NCBI GenBank assembly: GCA_018417955.1 | Contig: JACTVC010000037.1 | Coordinates: 124,001 to 188,000, forward strand | DNA length: 64,000 nt | Direction: 5' to 3' | Source of the DNA: Laccaria trichodermophora | Lineage: Eukaryota > Basidiomycota > Agaricomycetes > Agaricales > Hydnangiaceae | Notes under the pieces: generated by a model | Seen by the model: the letters and a program-made list of their open reading frames with translations, nothing else | Told to the model about the DNA's origin: nothing | Database searches by the model: none | Shown here: one piece after another, positions 20,507-31,662 of the stretch | Numbering within the stretch: the first letter of the stretch is position 1 | How the letters are laid out: every line of letters begins with the position of its first letter | Translations under genes and position numbers: made by a program

Positions 20507-22398
20507 CTAATCGGCGGGAACTGGGATAGGTAACAGGAGCGCATTTATAACAACGGAGATAATTCCCATAATCCAAAAGCCCTTTCCTGCGACAGTTTGA
20601 AACCTGAAAACCAAGGTGAAAATGACTCCTCCTAGGGTACCGAAAGACCCAGCCAGACCGGACATGACGCCCTACAGAGTTTTGATCAAATATCCTAAGC
20701 CATCACGTAGAAATCAGACTGACATTGTTGTAGACATTGCAGTGGGGCACCAGGGCAAAGCTGGCACCGTTTCCGAGTTCAGAGAAAATCGCAGCCAGGG
20801 AGAAGACTCCCATAACAGTAGCCACTGTACGGGGTTCAGTGCGGAAACAAAAAATAAAACGACGGGAGTCTTACATGATGGAGATTTTGTAGTGGTATGA
20901 TGATCCTCAATATACAATCCCCCTGCGATCAAAGCTGCGCCCATGATTAGACCACAGAGGAGTGTCCAGACCTTTTTTCCCCGAGTGCCGTATGATCGAT
21001 AAAGAAGATCCCCAACGTACCCGCCTAGCGGTCTCGTAACAAGGTTGAGAAAGCCGCTTTAAAATAATTTCAGCAAAAATAAAGCGAGATTCGAAATTAG
21101 GCGACTTACAAGATTGAAGTGTAATACCCCGCCGTCGTTTGGCTGAAACCAGGGATGTTTTTACTGTATAAGCCGAAGAGAACATTGGACATCTGGCTGT
21201 CAATTGCTAATTCGACTCCGAAAGTTGTTAAATATGCCAGGGCAGGTAACCACGTCACTGAACTCGCCAAAATTTTCAATGCTGCTTTGATCGTAAGTCG
21301 CTCGTTAACGGCAACATCGATAGAAGCAATCTTCTGGACAGAATGGATGGTCACGGAAGTGTCGCGTACCCCCTTTTCATCGAGCTTCTCGACGCCGTCA
21401 TCATTATCGTCATGGCCTTGCTCAATAGCTATTTCTGTAGCGGGAACGTTGTGGCGTTCGGTCCATTTTCCCGCAGGGTGATCTGTTCCATATATCAGGG
21501 TCAAGACAGCGACAAAGATCAAAACCGGAGCGCTGAAGCAGATAATGTCAGATGAATGTCCCGCATTGCAATTTGTATCTTTGTGGTACGCACGCGACTA
21601 TAGCAAAAGAGGCCCGCCAAGCTACGTGCTGGGATAAACCGCGGGCCCTCAGACTTTGATAAAGCGAAGTCATGATTGCGAAAGTCGCCCCACCGCTACG
21701 ATGACGAGATTAGCAGTTTAGTCAGGCCCAAGCGGTGATAGACCAACCCCATATTTCCTAGTCGCATAAATGCATCAGCCAGTGACGAACATCTCGAAGA
21801 ACGGACACATACCCCATCCTCCAACCAAAGCATTTGCGGTTCCCACGCAATTCTTGTCAAAGAAGGACGAAGTCCAGGCCTGGCATGGGACGAATGTCGC
21901 ACCCAAAAGCCCAATGAAAAAGCGCAACACGTAAAGCGAAGATGCATTGTGCGCAATTCCCGCAAGGCCAGAAGGTATTGCGCCGAGAATCAAGATTGCC
22001 GCCATGACCTTCCTTGGCCCATACTGGTCGACAAAGGGACCAACGAATAACCGTACGGCCAGTGTCGCGACCAATGCAACGATGTTAGAGTTCGCAACAT
22101 GGGCCGCGGATAGATGGAGGTCTGACTTTATCGCATCCGGGATAAGCGGTGGAAATGCAAACCACGAAAGGAAAGCGACGAAAAACCCAACTTGTAGGAC
22201 AAAGAATAAGCAAGGACCTCAAGGACAAGAGCATGTTGGAGACGTACGCCAACTGAGATGGAATGCCCGTCCATATGGGTCCATGAGGTTGAATATCGGG
22301 ATGGTGTAACTTTTGAGGTTTATTGGGTTGATAATCGCCGGTCGCCAAAGGTGGGACCATTGGAATGGGGGAGCCTTCCGTGCTGTCTCATGGATCAT
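20507..22398 (-). CDS. NRT2: High-affinity nitrate/nitrite transporter (NRT2/CrnA type)
   Basis: Plasma-membrane MFS carrier that imports nitrate with protons for nitrate assimilation. Eight exons join in frame to 503 residues: 22398-22248, 22190-21813, 21757-21748, 21695-21594, 21532-21110, 21056-20875, 20824-20724, 20671-20507. The third is a 10-nt micro-exon; only with it does the signature GGWGNMGGGATF and correct frame appear. Other family marks: AFHLSWLGFFVAFLSWFAF, VGPFVDQYGPRKVMA, WLPALAYLTTFGVELAID, GVMSGLAGSFGTLGG. The central cytoplasmic loop (about residues 240-290) is hydrophilic as usual. No nitrate or nitrite reductase gene is in the window, so the usual cluster is not complete here. 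Upstream repeats with GATA sites suggest nitrogen control. Confidence 0.92.
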
Positions 22399-22596
22399 AG
22401 TTTTCTCAGAACCAGCAAGGGCAAAAGTTGGGAACGGATAACAGGAATGGTGGGATGTAAATACCTGCTTACTGACTCAGGGAGATAGAAGGCTCCGAGA
22501 TCGGTGTCTCGTGGATCATAGTCTGCTCAGGACCATCAACGCGAAAGTTAGGAACAGATAACAGGAGTAGTGGGATGTAAATGCCTGCTCACTGAC
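22386..22596. promoter_or_regulatory. Duplicated promoter block with GATA motifs upstream of NRT2
   Basis: Two direct copies of about 85 bp (22395-22478 and 22516-22598) share GTTRGGAAC(G/A)GATAACAGGA and GTGGGATGTAAATRCCTGCT. Each has a GATAA core, and AGATAG occurs between them. GATA factors of the AreA/Nit2 class drive nitrate genes in fungi, so these may be their sites; this link is inferred. Confidence 0.5.
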
Positions 22597-22598
22597 AC

Positions 22599-23216
22599 CG
22601 GTGGCATGCACCAGGGCAGTTGAAAGTCAACTGCCTTAAGGGCAATTAAATGGCAGTTGAGTTTCGCCAGCCCGGCCCTCATTGCCGGAGCCAGGCACGT
22701 CAACTGCTCGAGATCGGAATATGAGGCCTTGGTGTCTCCCAGTGTGGCTACAATTCGACTCCATGGAAAGGTGTTGTAACTCGATGGGATGGTATCCCAA
22801 ACCTGAGTCAAGGAATGTTGTCTGGTAAGGTCGTCAGGGGGGGACCAAATAACGTTCCAAGGTGTCGATAAAGAAACCGCCGATGGGGCTAGTCGATCGG
22901 AGATCATGCCCTCATATCTTGCCCACCCTGATCCAGCTATCTGGGGAGTGTTGCTTGAAGCATTCGGAAGCGAGCTAGAAATTTCCGACACCGATATCTT
23001 TAGAACACCAATCTTTGTCCACAGAGACTAGACGTGGTCCTGTGCATGTTGATTGAAAAGTATATTTCTCAAGGAACAGTGGAACAAGCTGTCATTTTGC
23101 CCCTGCCATGAAACGACAAGAAAAAGATTCATGAACGAAGGGAGCGCTGGAAAATTAGTAAATCAAATGTGCGCATTGATAGAGTGGAAACTACACTTAC
23201 CGAAAGCAAAGAATAC
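22599..23216. other. Region with a minus-strand open frame of uncertain status
   Basis: A 147-codon frame (22991-22548, minus) starts with ATG but runs into the duplicated promoter block and shows no family match. It could be an unspliced part of a small gene. Nothing else is seen. Confidence 0.25.
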
Positions 23217-24038
23217 TTACTCGTCGTCGCATTCAACGTTCAGCCCAATCCATGCATCGAGATCCGCCCATATATCCTCTTGTTTCGTCTCCAACATCTG
23301 CTTCATGGCAATGAAGCAGGACTCGCAATAATTTTTGAGTTTCAGATCTAATTTCATGAGCTCCTGTATGCCGCAAATGGGGTCGAATTCGAATTTGGGT
23401 AAAATAGAGGCAAGGAGCTCTAAGAGAAGTCGAGACCTATGTTCGCATCGCGCCGGTTTCTGGGTGCACCGCGCCGTGAGCGCGAATACAGTATCGTGCC
23501 AGGCCGTCCCGAGGTACTTTTGAACTTTCAAAAGGCGAACAAGGTCACCAGGATGGAGCTTCTCGAGTGCTTCGTCCGGGTCATCTAGGGATAGAGGGTG
23601 AGAAATACAGGGTAGTCAATTAACCCCAACCAACTCACCTTCATCATTGCTTTCTTTTTCATCCTCAGGAGCGGGTTCTTCGGGAGAGTGCTCCATCCTC
23701 GCCAGTTCGTAAAGGGCACGTTTAAGAACTTTTGGGATATTCCAGTTTCGCCCAAGAACGACAGCTTCGGCAGCAAACGGAATTTCTGCGACGGTGACGT
23801 CGCCTACGTCATCGGAGAATTGTTCAGTGATAACTCTCTCGGCAAACTCGAGATACTTTTTGAACTGAAGACGATCCGCCGCGCGAAAAATTGATGCAAT
23901 GACTGCGAAATGAGGGGTGTCGTCATAGTAGCATCTAACAATTGTAGGCCTTGAAGACGCTGAGAAGACTTTGGAAGACACGTCACTAGCGATGAGGTTG
24001 GAGTCTGCGTAATGCTGATGACTGATGATGAAAATCAC
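23217..24038 (-). CDS. BTB/POZ-type protein, 5' end missing or unresolved
   Basis: Two exons (24038-23639, 23584-23217) join in frame. The sequence YYDDTPHFAVIASIFRAADRLQFKKYLEFAERVI matches the end of the BTB fold and following helices in the large Agaricomycete BTB family. The later part (PGDLVRLLKVQKYLGTAWHD, FDPICGIQELMKLD, EDIWADLDAWIGL) matches its usual C-terminal region. The first half of the BTB domain is not visible upstream, and no in-frame ATG starts the exon. It is thus truncated or has unseen exons. Other members may be ubiquitin-ligase adaptors; no role is assigned here. Confidence 0.7.
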
Positions 24039-24644
24039 GCCATGACAAATTTTCCCGACGGAGTGGGGGTGGGGTAGATGGCGCTGACGACGATCTAAGC
24101 GGCGAAGACCAAACCAAACGTCTTTCCGAAGACAAAGAAAGATAAACTTGAGCGGGAATGGTGGCCCAAAGAATGAGAGTCCGCACCTGCGAGATTCACC
24201 AAAGTAACTTCCGCATGAACTAGCATTCCCTTTACACCACTTTCAAGGTCTCCCCATCGATATTCATCCCCAAAAGCAGTCGTTGAAGATGCTTAGGTCT
24301 GGGCATCACCCCGAAACAGAAAAGCTGCGTCTAGAGACGGCTCTCCTAAGGTAATTGAGCGACTGACGGATTCACCTCGATACTAAGTATTCTAGTCCAC
24401 GTGCTGGAACTATTAGTTAGCCATGCTGCGAGTTAGAGGGTTAGAAGGATTGACGTTGGACACTCACCACTAGCGAGAAAGAGTTGAGCGGAACAGCCAT
24501 CTAGCGTTCCCAAGAGACCCCAAACGAATACTTATTATGTCCTGGAAGAAAATTTGAGCCTATACTCGAGACGCGCGAGAGGTTACTGATTGGCCAGCAG
24601 AGCTGGCGGAGGTAATGATGGCCGTCGAGGACAACGTTGTCGAC
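24039..24644. other. Intergenic; includes a duplicated segment
   Basis: No gene seen. From about 24400 the sequence is homologous to 45450-45640 (shared words GTTAGAGGGTTAGAAG, CAGCGAGAAA, GGTAATGATGG), leading into the 14-bp tandem repeat. Confidence 0.5.
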
Positions 24645-24778
24645 GTTGATCAGAACATGTTGATCAGAACATGTTGATCAGAACATGTTGATCAGAACAT
24701 GTTGATCAGAACATGTTGATCAGAACATGTTGATCAGAACATGTTGATCAGAACATGTTGATCAGAACATGTTGATCA
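24645..24778. repeat. 14-bp tandem repeat, nine copies
   Basis: Perfect head-to-tail units of GTTGATCAGAACAT, nine full copies plus a partial one. The unit contains TGATCA and, across the joint, AACATGTT, so both halves are palindromic. The paralogous site near 45595-45620 has only one full unit, so this array expanded after the duplication. Confidence 0.95.
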
Positions 24779-26653
24779 ACGTTTGCTTCGTCATCACTCT
24801 TTCCACCATTACTACTGACCACCTTAGGAATCAGAATCGCCGCTATCGACGATATTATAAAAAGAAGGGGTATGAAGTGAGTATTTTGTTTGTCTAAATG
24901 TCCTCTGCTCTCTGAACGACTAGAAAAGCATCCCGACTTTTTTTTTTTTTCGACAGGCCTCAAAGCTACTTAGAAACACCTTGTCGTTGGAATGGTATTC
25001 GTTCGGGATGCAGTTGTGGATAGGATCGTAAAAATAGCAGACGCGGTGTACGTTTTGAAGGTGCATTAGTCCCCAACTCGTTCCTACCAACATTGACGAA
25101 CCTCCGTCTTCAGAGGCGCGAATATGACACAACGGCGGGCGCTGTGGATGCCATATTCGACGCCTTGTTAAACTTTTCAGCGTAAACCCCTCGTTTCCTA
25201 CACACCCTGTCGCCCTTGTCCCAATATTGCATACACGACGACTACGTTGCACCCATACCCGCCCCTTGTGAGTCCGGGTGGTTTCGCCGAGGTACGCCCT
25301 CTTTTGTCCATAGGATAAGCCCGGCCCCACGTTTCGATCAGCGTTTCGATCAGTAGGAAATGACCGTGACGATAGCGCGTCTTTCGAATGGCGGCACGAC
25401 TTCATAGTCATTCAACTATCTACCTCATTCCTACCTAGTCTCCTTCCCTCCGGTGCCCTCTTCTGCCATCGGTCCCTTGGGGCTTTCTATCCCCATGCAG
25501 GAAGTTGCCCTTCGCTTGTCTAAGGGTGTATACTCGGCACCGGTCTTGATACGACGTCTTGACGTCGAAACAATGTGATCTCAAGCTCAAAGCCAACGTC
25601 GTCTCCAAGTTGTGTCTATCGGCTCATGATTCCCACGTCTATCTCTGTAACATAATGGTTATCCAGCTGCATCACTGAATGTGGCCACCACTATGGGTCA
25701 GCTTCGAGTATGGTTTGTGACCGACGAGAAGTGCAGGTTTGCGGTATTGGTTTCATTCGGGTTTCCACTGCGTCAGTTGTTTAACGAATCATTTATACAG
25801 CATCACAGCAATCGTACACATCAATGCAGTGACATGCTCCTTGATTCTTACTTTTGAAGTTGTTGCAAATCGGGTCTGATTTTAGCCTTCAATGATTCAG
25901 CAGGTTATAAACCCCTACCCCTTGACAGTCTGCTGATTGGAAACTTTAGTTGCTGTATCATCCTGACGGTCATATCCCGTGGATGTCGGGCTTTTACGTT
26001 TCGATCAAACTACCTCACTACTTCTCTGTGTCTTCCACTATGACAATAGCACCTTGGCCTGACACAAAAGTGCAATCCTCGCGAAAATCGTCTTGCGTCG
26101 ACTAAAGCGTGTCTTCATTTTCCAGTGTGAATTTTTTGGCCACGGTCGTAAGTCTTGTCATCACATACGCACTCTACAGTGAACGGCAGTCTCCCTTAGG
26201 CAACTCCTTTGATGCTGGTAATGATAGTCGATCTCCCTTATATGGGGGCGAACAGGTCCTTCCGATCAGATTGGAAGCTGATGTTACGACGTCATGAACC
26301 TCGTTTGCCAGCAGAGACAGGAAAGATGGAAGCTTAAACACTACAAATCGAAAGTGAGTCTACTCTTGACATGCCTTGGGTTCCCCTATCGTGTATTTCA
26401 ACGAAGGAGGCCGTTGTATCTCACTCAAGAGCGCAACTTGAATTACGCTGACTTGAAATAGACCATGCACATACACTGAACAATTGACGACGCTTCCGTC
26501 TCGAGCGGAGGCGTTTCTTATCACGGACCAGCTGTCGCATCTTCAGTTGGAGAAGTCTTGAATTCTCGCGGTCTTACCGCGCACTTTCATCCCTCACTTC
26601 TATAAAGCTCATCACGCCGTTCTGTCTGATTCCCTATACCTTGGCAAACGTAC
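24779..26653. other. Gene-poor stretch
   Basis: No convincing gene. A 163-codon minus-strand frame (25411-24920) has no start context, family or splice support. A plus-strand piece at 26109-26297 (FLATVVSLVITYALYSE) could be the hydrophobic end of a decayed membrane-protein gene of the DUF6533/6534 type. Confidence 0.35.
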
Positions 26654-28189
26654 ATGATGTCAAGAGAAACTGTCATCGATATAAATCAGCTTATGAAGTA
26701 CGTTGGCGCCATGAGGTTGGTCACGGTACGAGCATCCTCTTCCTTCAATCTTACCAAGCTTATTATCCTAGTATTTCAATAGTGGGTCATCTTTGAACGT
26801 CATCCGATCGGCGTACTGAACTACTTGTTGGGCAGTCTCCGCGGCGGCGATATTGCTGTATGACTATTTCTTGACATTGGGGATGGAGGTGGATCTGGTA
26901 TGGTTGTCAGCGTGGGGCCCTATGAAGGTCTTGTTCATTGTCCAGCGATACCTTCCCTTTATAGATGCAGCTACCTTCAGCCTTGTCCGTAAGTGAAAGT
27001 CCAGCCTGGTTCACGATTTTATCCTGATTTGACGGAAACATCACAGACCAGTTATCAACGACGATTGACCCGTCGGTCTGCAATAAAATTGAGAAAGCTC
27101 AGGGTGGTATGTCCCCCCTTCGCATATTTATTGTATTCGTTTCTTGAAGCCCCATTGTCCTTCAGTACTCAGTGTCACTGGTTTTATTCTATCCGAAAGT
27201 GCGTCTAATTATTAAATCCGTGTTTATCGAACGTTGATGAGTGTCGTTCTAGTCATTCTAACACTACGCGTATGGGCAGTGTGGAAACGAAGCAAGCTTC
27301 TAGGATTCGCGCCAGCAATACTTCTCCTTGCCACTGCGGTTGCGTGTTACGTTTTCACCGGCCTTTTTCAACATGGCCTAAAATGTGAGTTCAATTAACC
27401 AATGGATCTTTCCTCCTTTTCGAACTGGTCAATGATCGATACCTAAGTGAGCAATAGACCATATCCCGAATTTCGAGGGTGTTTTATTACGGGCACAAAT
27501 CGGCTGGTATATGTCAACTGGCTCGCTTTAATGGTATATGACTCAGGTAAGTGCGAAAACAATCCTGGAACAATGGAAATTATCTGACGACGGCCCTAGT
27601 TCTCCTTGTCCTGATGATCATCCCCGGAATTACTGCTTGTCCGTCCTTATCTTTGTGAAGAATATCTTTACTTCATGATGCTGTTTAAGACCGAGAGCAA
27701 GGGATTAAAGGCCTTCATGCGGTTGTCTATCACGATGGTAAGCAAGTCCCAACAGAAATATTTCCAACTTAATCGTTTGACGGGACCGTAGGCGTCGTGT
27801 TCTATGTCTATCTCTTTGGTAAAATGAAATTGACAGCGTGTTTGATGATGCCGCCCTTACTACCATACATGCAGTCCTATCTGTTACCAACGTAATCGTA
27901 ATAAACGCACTGCCGGTGGGTTGATCTCATTATTTTTAAAAAAACATGGACTGAAGTCGTATTAACAGGCAAAATATCTTTACATCCTCATGTCGTACGT
28001 TCCCCATTTCGTATCAGTACCGAAGAACGCTTATGATTTGAAAAATCAAGTGTGGAACGATGTCTACATTGCGTGTTGACGAGCAGGGTGATTTTGCACA
28101 TCAGGGAGCACATCAGGAATATGATCCCACTTTGCTCTGATGGTATGACGGATATCCAGTTCGCTTCCTTCGCGGAGGATGAGATTTAG
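26654..28189 (+). CDS. DUF6533-type multi-pass membrane protein, copy 1
   Basis: Begins MMSRETVIDINQLMKYVGAM, then AAAILLYDYFLTLGMEVDLVW and FIVQRYLPFIDAATF, the signature of the basidiomycete DUF6533 family. It continues through several hydrophobic segments (LRVWAVWKRSKLLGFAPAIL; VLMIIPGI) in about ten small exons. The end (LHCVLTSRVILHIREHIRN then SDGMTDIQF) matches the C-termini of copies 2 and 3. The family has about seven membrane helices and no known function. Exon edges inside were not all resolved, so a defect cannot be excluded. Confidence 0.65.
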
Positions 28190-29918
28190 AAGGGGAATTT
28201 AATAACGGGCCCGTGAGGCGTATCACTACACCAGCGCTCACTGAATACGAACAGATTTCGCTATTGCCAGTTGAGGCCCGTCCCAAGATATGTAGCCTAC
28301 AGTTTACTCTAGAAAAACGGATAATCGAAGGTTTCAAAGAAAATCTGAGGAGGCTGATTAGACAAGTGCCTAACGTTATAACCCTAACCCTAAGTTGCTG
28401 ATGTTCGAGTCCTCTTTCATCTTGCTTTCATCGAGGGGGTTCTGAACATCTTCTGATCATCCAGCGAACAGATCGCCTTGCGTGCTTGAACTCATCGCAG
28501 GCGTTTTAGGGACATTCTTGGACCAGAACCCCCCTCTAGCAACGCGTACAAGCCGACGAACGATGGAGCTTAGGAATCCACGGCGCAGAGGGGTAAGTAG
28601 TCGAGCAACGGTGAATGTTAGACAGGTGCACAGGTGAGTATCCATGGTTCGGCTGAGGCTTCACTAGCTTCACTTTCTAAAGCATCATCACCAGAGGGTC
28701 GTTCACTCCCATAAACAACTTCGGAACGATCAGCTGCCCCTTGCTTTGTGATGATGCTGTCCTTTGGTCAACACACTTAGACCCCAGCACTCTGCTGCTC
28801 CCACAACGGCTCGCATCAACGACAACAATTCAAAAGTAATGATGTGCTGTTAGGCCCGTGTCGAATTCTGGACCCATCACAACTCACGATTGCCGACGGG
28901 ATGGGTGCAATCGAAGATTCGAAGTCCTTCCCATCGAAGTATCCAGTGCTAGAAGTAGAATGAGACATCTATGAACCACCGGAGTTTATTGCGTCTTGTA
29001 CGACATGAGCGCTCCGTCACAGCGACGAGTCAATTGATTGGCCTTCTGCAGGATCCTTGTCCTCGTACAGCATATGATCTACCACTTGCGCTCGTCGAGG
29101 AGGATAGTAGAAAGCCCGGCGGCCCGGGGAAGGAATGCGAAGGAGACATAGGTATCATCTTACCTGCTTCTTACTCAGAATCAGACTGATCTGGAAAAAA
29201 TTTCCCTCACACAACAAGGTACATACATACGTAAAACTGCAGAATTATCAACAAGACACCCGCAGAAGTTTTACCTCCGTCCTCCCACCTTTATCTGTAT
29301 TTTTTTTCCGGTCATCTATCAAGGAGACAGTGCTGACCCTGCACTCGAATCTCTATTCAATTATTCCCGGATGACAGTACTCAAGTGAATTCGGCCATCC
29401 CCGTATATAGGTCACCCAATAGGAGCGTTCCCGTTTCAGGTGCAGCGCATGCACGAGGAATTTTGTGCGGACGGTTTGTGATCTCCGCATTCTTGCCCTT
29501 ATCTTACACTCTGGACAAGTTGATCCCAAGCTCCTCCGATATCAGTCTTCACTGTCTGCTGCCATGTCTTTAGTGGTCCTGAATCGGCATGCAGGGGATC
29601 AGTGCCTTCGGCGCGTCTTATCTCTCGTCGCATCGGTTTTTTGCCAAAGAAACAGAACCACGTTTCTCCCCAGTTCACGAGTCGAGCTGTGTAGGATCGA
29701 TTTTCAAGGTCTAGGGGTGGCGACATAACTGAGTCTGGATTGGCACTGAGGTAGGTACCTCGGCCCTTGATACGCAGCTTCTCCCAGCGTTAAAAAGAAT
29801 GGTCCCACGGCAATATTTTTGATACAGGTAACCTTCTTCTGACAAGCTATATCATGTCAAGGCACTGAGCAGAACTGATTCTCGGCCTTTGCGCTCCCGA
29901 TTCCACATCACCTTAAAC
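28190..29918. other. Intergenic, with duplicated upstream region of DUF6533 copy 2
   Basis: No gene seen. From about 29040 the sequence parallels 42780-43600, including CAGACTGATCTGGAA and a later GTCTAGGGGTGG block. Two short telomere-like CCCTAACCCTAA units at 28380-28393 look accidental. Confidence 0.45.
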
Positions 29919-31654
29919 ATGGCGGTGCCCGCTCAGTTCATCAATTATGTGGCTGCAGAACGACTTGCTACGGTGCGTATCTACTGTATTGGATTCTCCT
30001 TCCCCTCTAACAAAAAGAAAGACAGTCGTTCGATGGTAAGCCGCCTACGACAATTTCAAGCATCTTGAGCTGATGAGCCTTTCACACAGTTGCGGCGGCG
30101 ATGCTATTGGTATACGACTGCTCACTGATGTTGGGGACGGAGATTGAGTTTGTGTGGTCATCGCCATGGGGGTTTATGACAGTGCTTTATATCGTTCAGC
30201 GGTATTTGCCTTTCTGTGACGCGATTTTTCTCTGTCTGCCTCGTGAGTACGTCTAGTACCTCTCTCTACAATATTTCACTATTTTCTCTTCTAGCCCAAT
30301 TCGCGGTAAATATCGACCCAGGTGGCTGCCATATCGTTAATGCGATACGAGGATGTGCGCATTTTTCTTAAACGTGTTCGTTTGGCTCATCGTACCATAG
30401 CATTGATGATTTTTGGCTGGATCTTGTCCGAATGTGCGAAAATTCTTCATTTTATTATCATGTACTATCGACGTCCCTAATGATGGCTGTTCCTAGCGAT
30501 CTTGACTCTGCGTGTATGGGCAGTATGGAAACGAGATCGGCATATGGGTGTCTTTCTGATATCCTTGATTACGCTCGCAACCGTGGCGGAGATATATGTG
30601 ACGAGAATCTTCCTTCGCGACCTACAATGTTCGTCCACCATTTGTCATACTGACTCATCATCCTCCGCAACTGACACCCCATATGAAGTCAGTACAAAGC
30701 CATACCCAGAATTTGTCGGTTGCTTTTTCACCGGTGCAAATCAGATCGTGTACGTAAATTGGGTTGTATTCATGGTTTACGAAGCTGGTAAGCATTCATT
30801 TCTACTACATTGGTGTGCGGCATCCGCAACTAATTGTCTCCCAGCAATACTGGTCTTGATGATAATTCCTGGAATTGCGTCCTGTAAGACCCATACATTA
30901 TCTAGTTTTCCGCTTGCTCATAAGCTACCCTTTCAGATCGGCGAGGAGGGAATGGCGATCTGCATCACGTCATATATAGCGAAGGTAGGACACTGAATTT
31001 TACCCAAAGACATGCACCTAAATCGCCTTCAAACATAGGAATAATCATGTATATCTACCTTGTTGGTAAGCAATGATCGGCACGACATATTCATTGTGTG
31101 CTAAAGCAGCAAAAGCCCTTTCGATATTCAACGTCGCAGTCGTGTGTGCGCTCCCTGTAAGCCGATAGAGTGACTTTGTGTGAACAAGCTAATCAGTCAA
31201 CTTCTGCAGAGAGAGTATCTCGCGGTTATTTCTAAGTACGTTTATGTTCTGCCTCTATGTGCAAAATGACTGATCAAGTCAAGTGTGGAACGCGTACTCC
31301 ATGCATTGTTGACGAGTAGGGTCTTGCTCCATATTCGACAATACATACAGAGGGATCAACCCTCGTGTACCGATGGTCTTACGGACCTACACGTTGACCT
31401 GGATGCTGGCAAACCGAGATACCGATTGCAGGAGCGATGGAGAGTATAATACACTTTGATTTCGGGTTTGTTTCTGCGGCGATGTCCGATTTTTGGAGCG
31501 GATGAAATCTATCACGATACCCTATCTGAGAATGCCAGTGACGGGGCGTGAGGTGGTGTTGCCATGTGCGAGTGACCTAGATAAAAAAATTACGTTATGT
31601 GGAGGCCTTCAACGTTAGAGTGGGCGCTATACGTGAGAGTTGGTGCTGGGTATA
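29040..31654 (+). repeat. Segmental duplication, copy A
   Basis: About 2.5 kb containing DUF6533 copy 2 with its upstream region and 3' flank is homologous to 42780-45340, in the same orientation. Introns are as conserved as exons in many places, so the duplication is fairly recent. Copy A is later broken at 31655 by the DNA transposon; homology resumes at 33325. Confidence 0.8.
29919..31449 (+). CDS. DUF6533-type multi-pass membrane protein, copy 2
   Basis: ATG at 29919 (MAVPAQFINYVAAERLAT), then short introns at about 29973-30024 and 30036-30090, followed by VAAAMLLVYDCSLMLGTEIE, SPWGFMTVLYIVQRYLPFCD, AILTLRVWAVWKRDRHMGVF, YPEFVGCFFTGANQIVYVNW and VLMIIPGIAS, ending LLTSRVLLHIRQYIQ and TAA at 31447. 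Seven hydrophobic segments are present. The reading is closely matched by copy 3 exon by exon, which supports both models. Function unknown; such proteins are expanded in Agaricomycetes. Confidence 0.75.
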
Positions 31655-31662
31655 CGTAACGA

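Noticed and set aside
22548..22991. 147-codon minus-strand frame as a real gene
   Set aside because: It runs into the duplicated NRT2 promoter block and matches no family; kept only as a note in the region entry.
24645..24778. CRISPR-like array
   Set aside because: Units are contiguous with no spacers, and the organism is a fungus.
24920..25411. 163-codon minus-strand frame
   Set aside because: No family, no composition typical of the neighbouring genes, and partly within duplicated repeat sequence.
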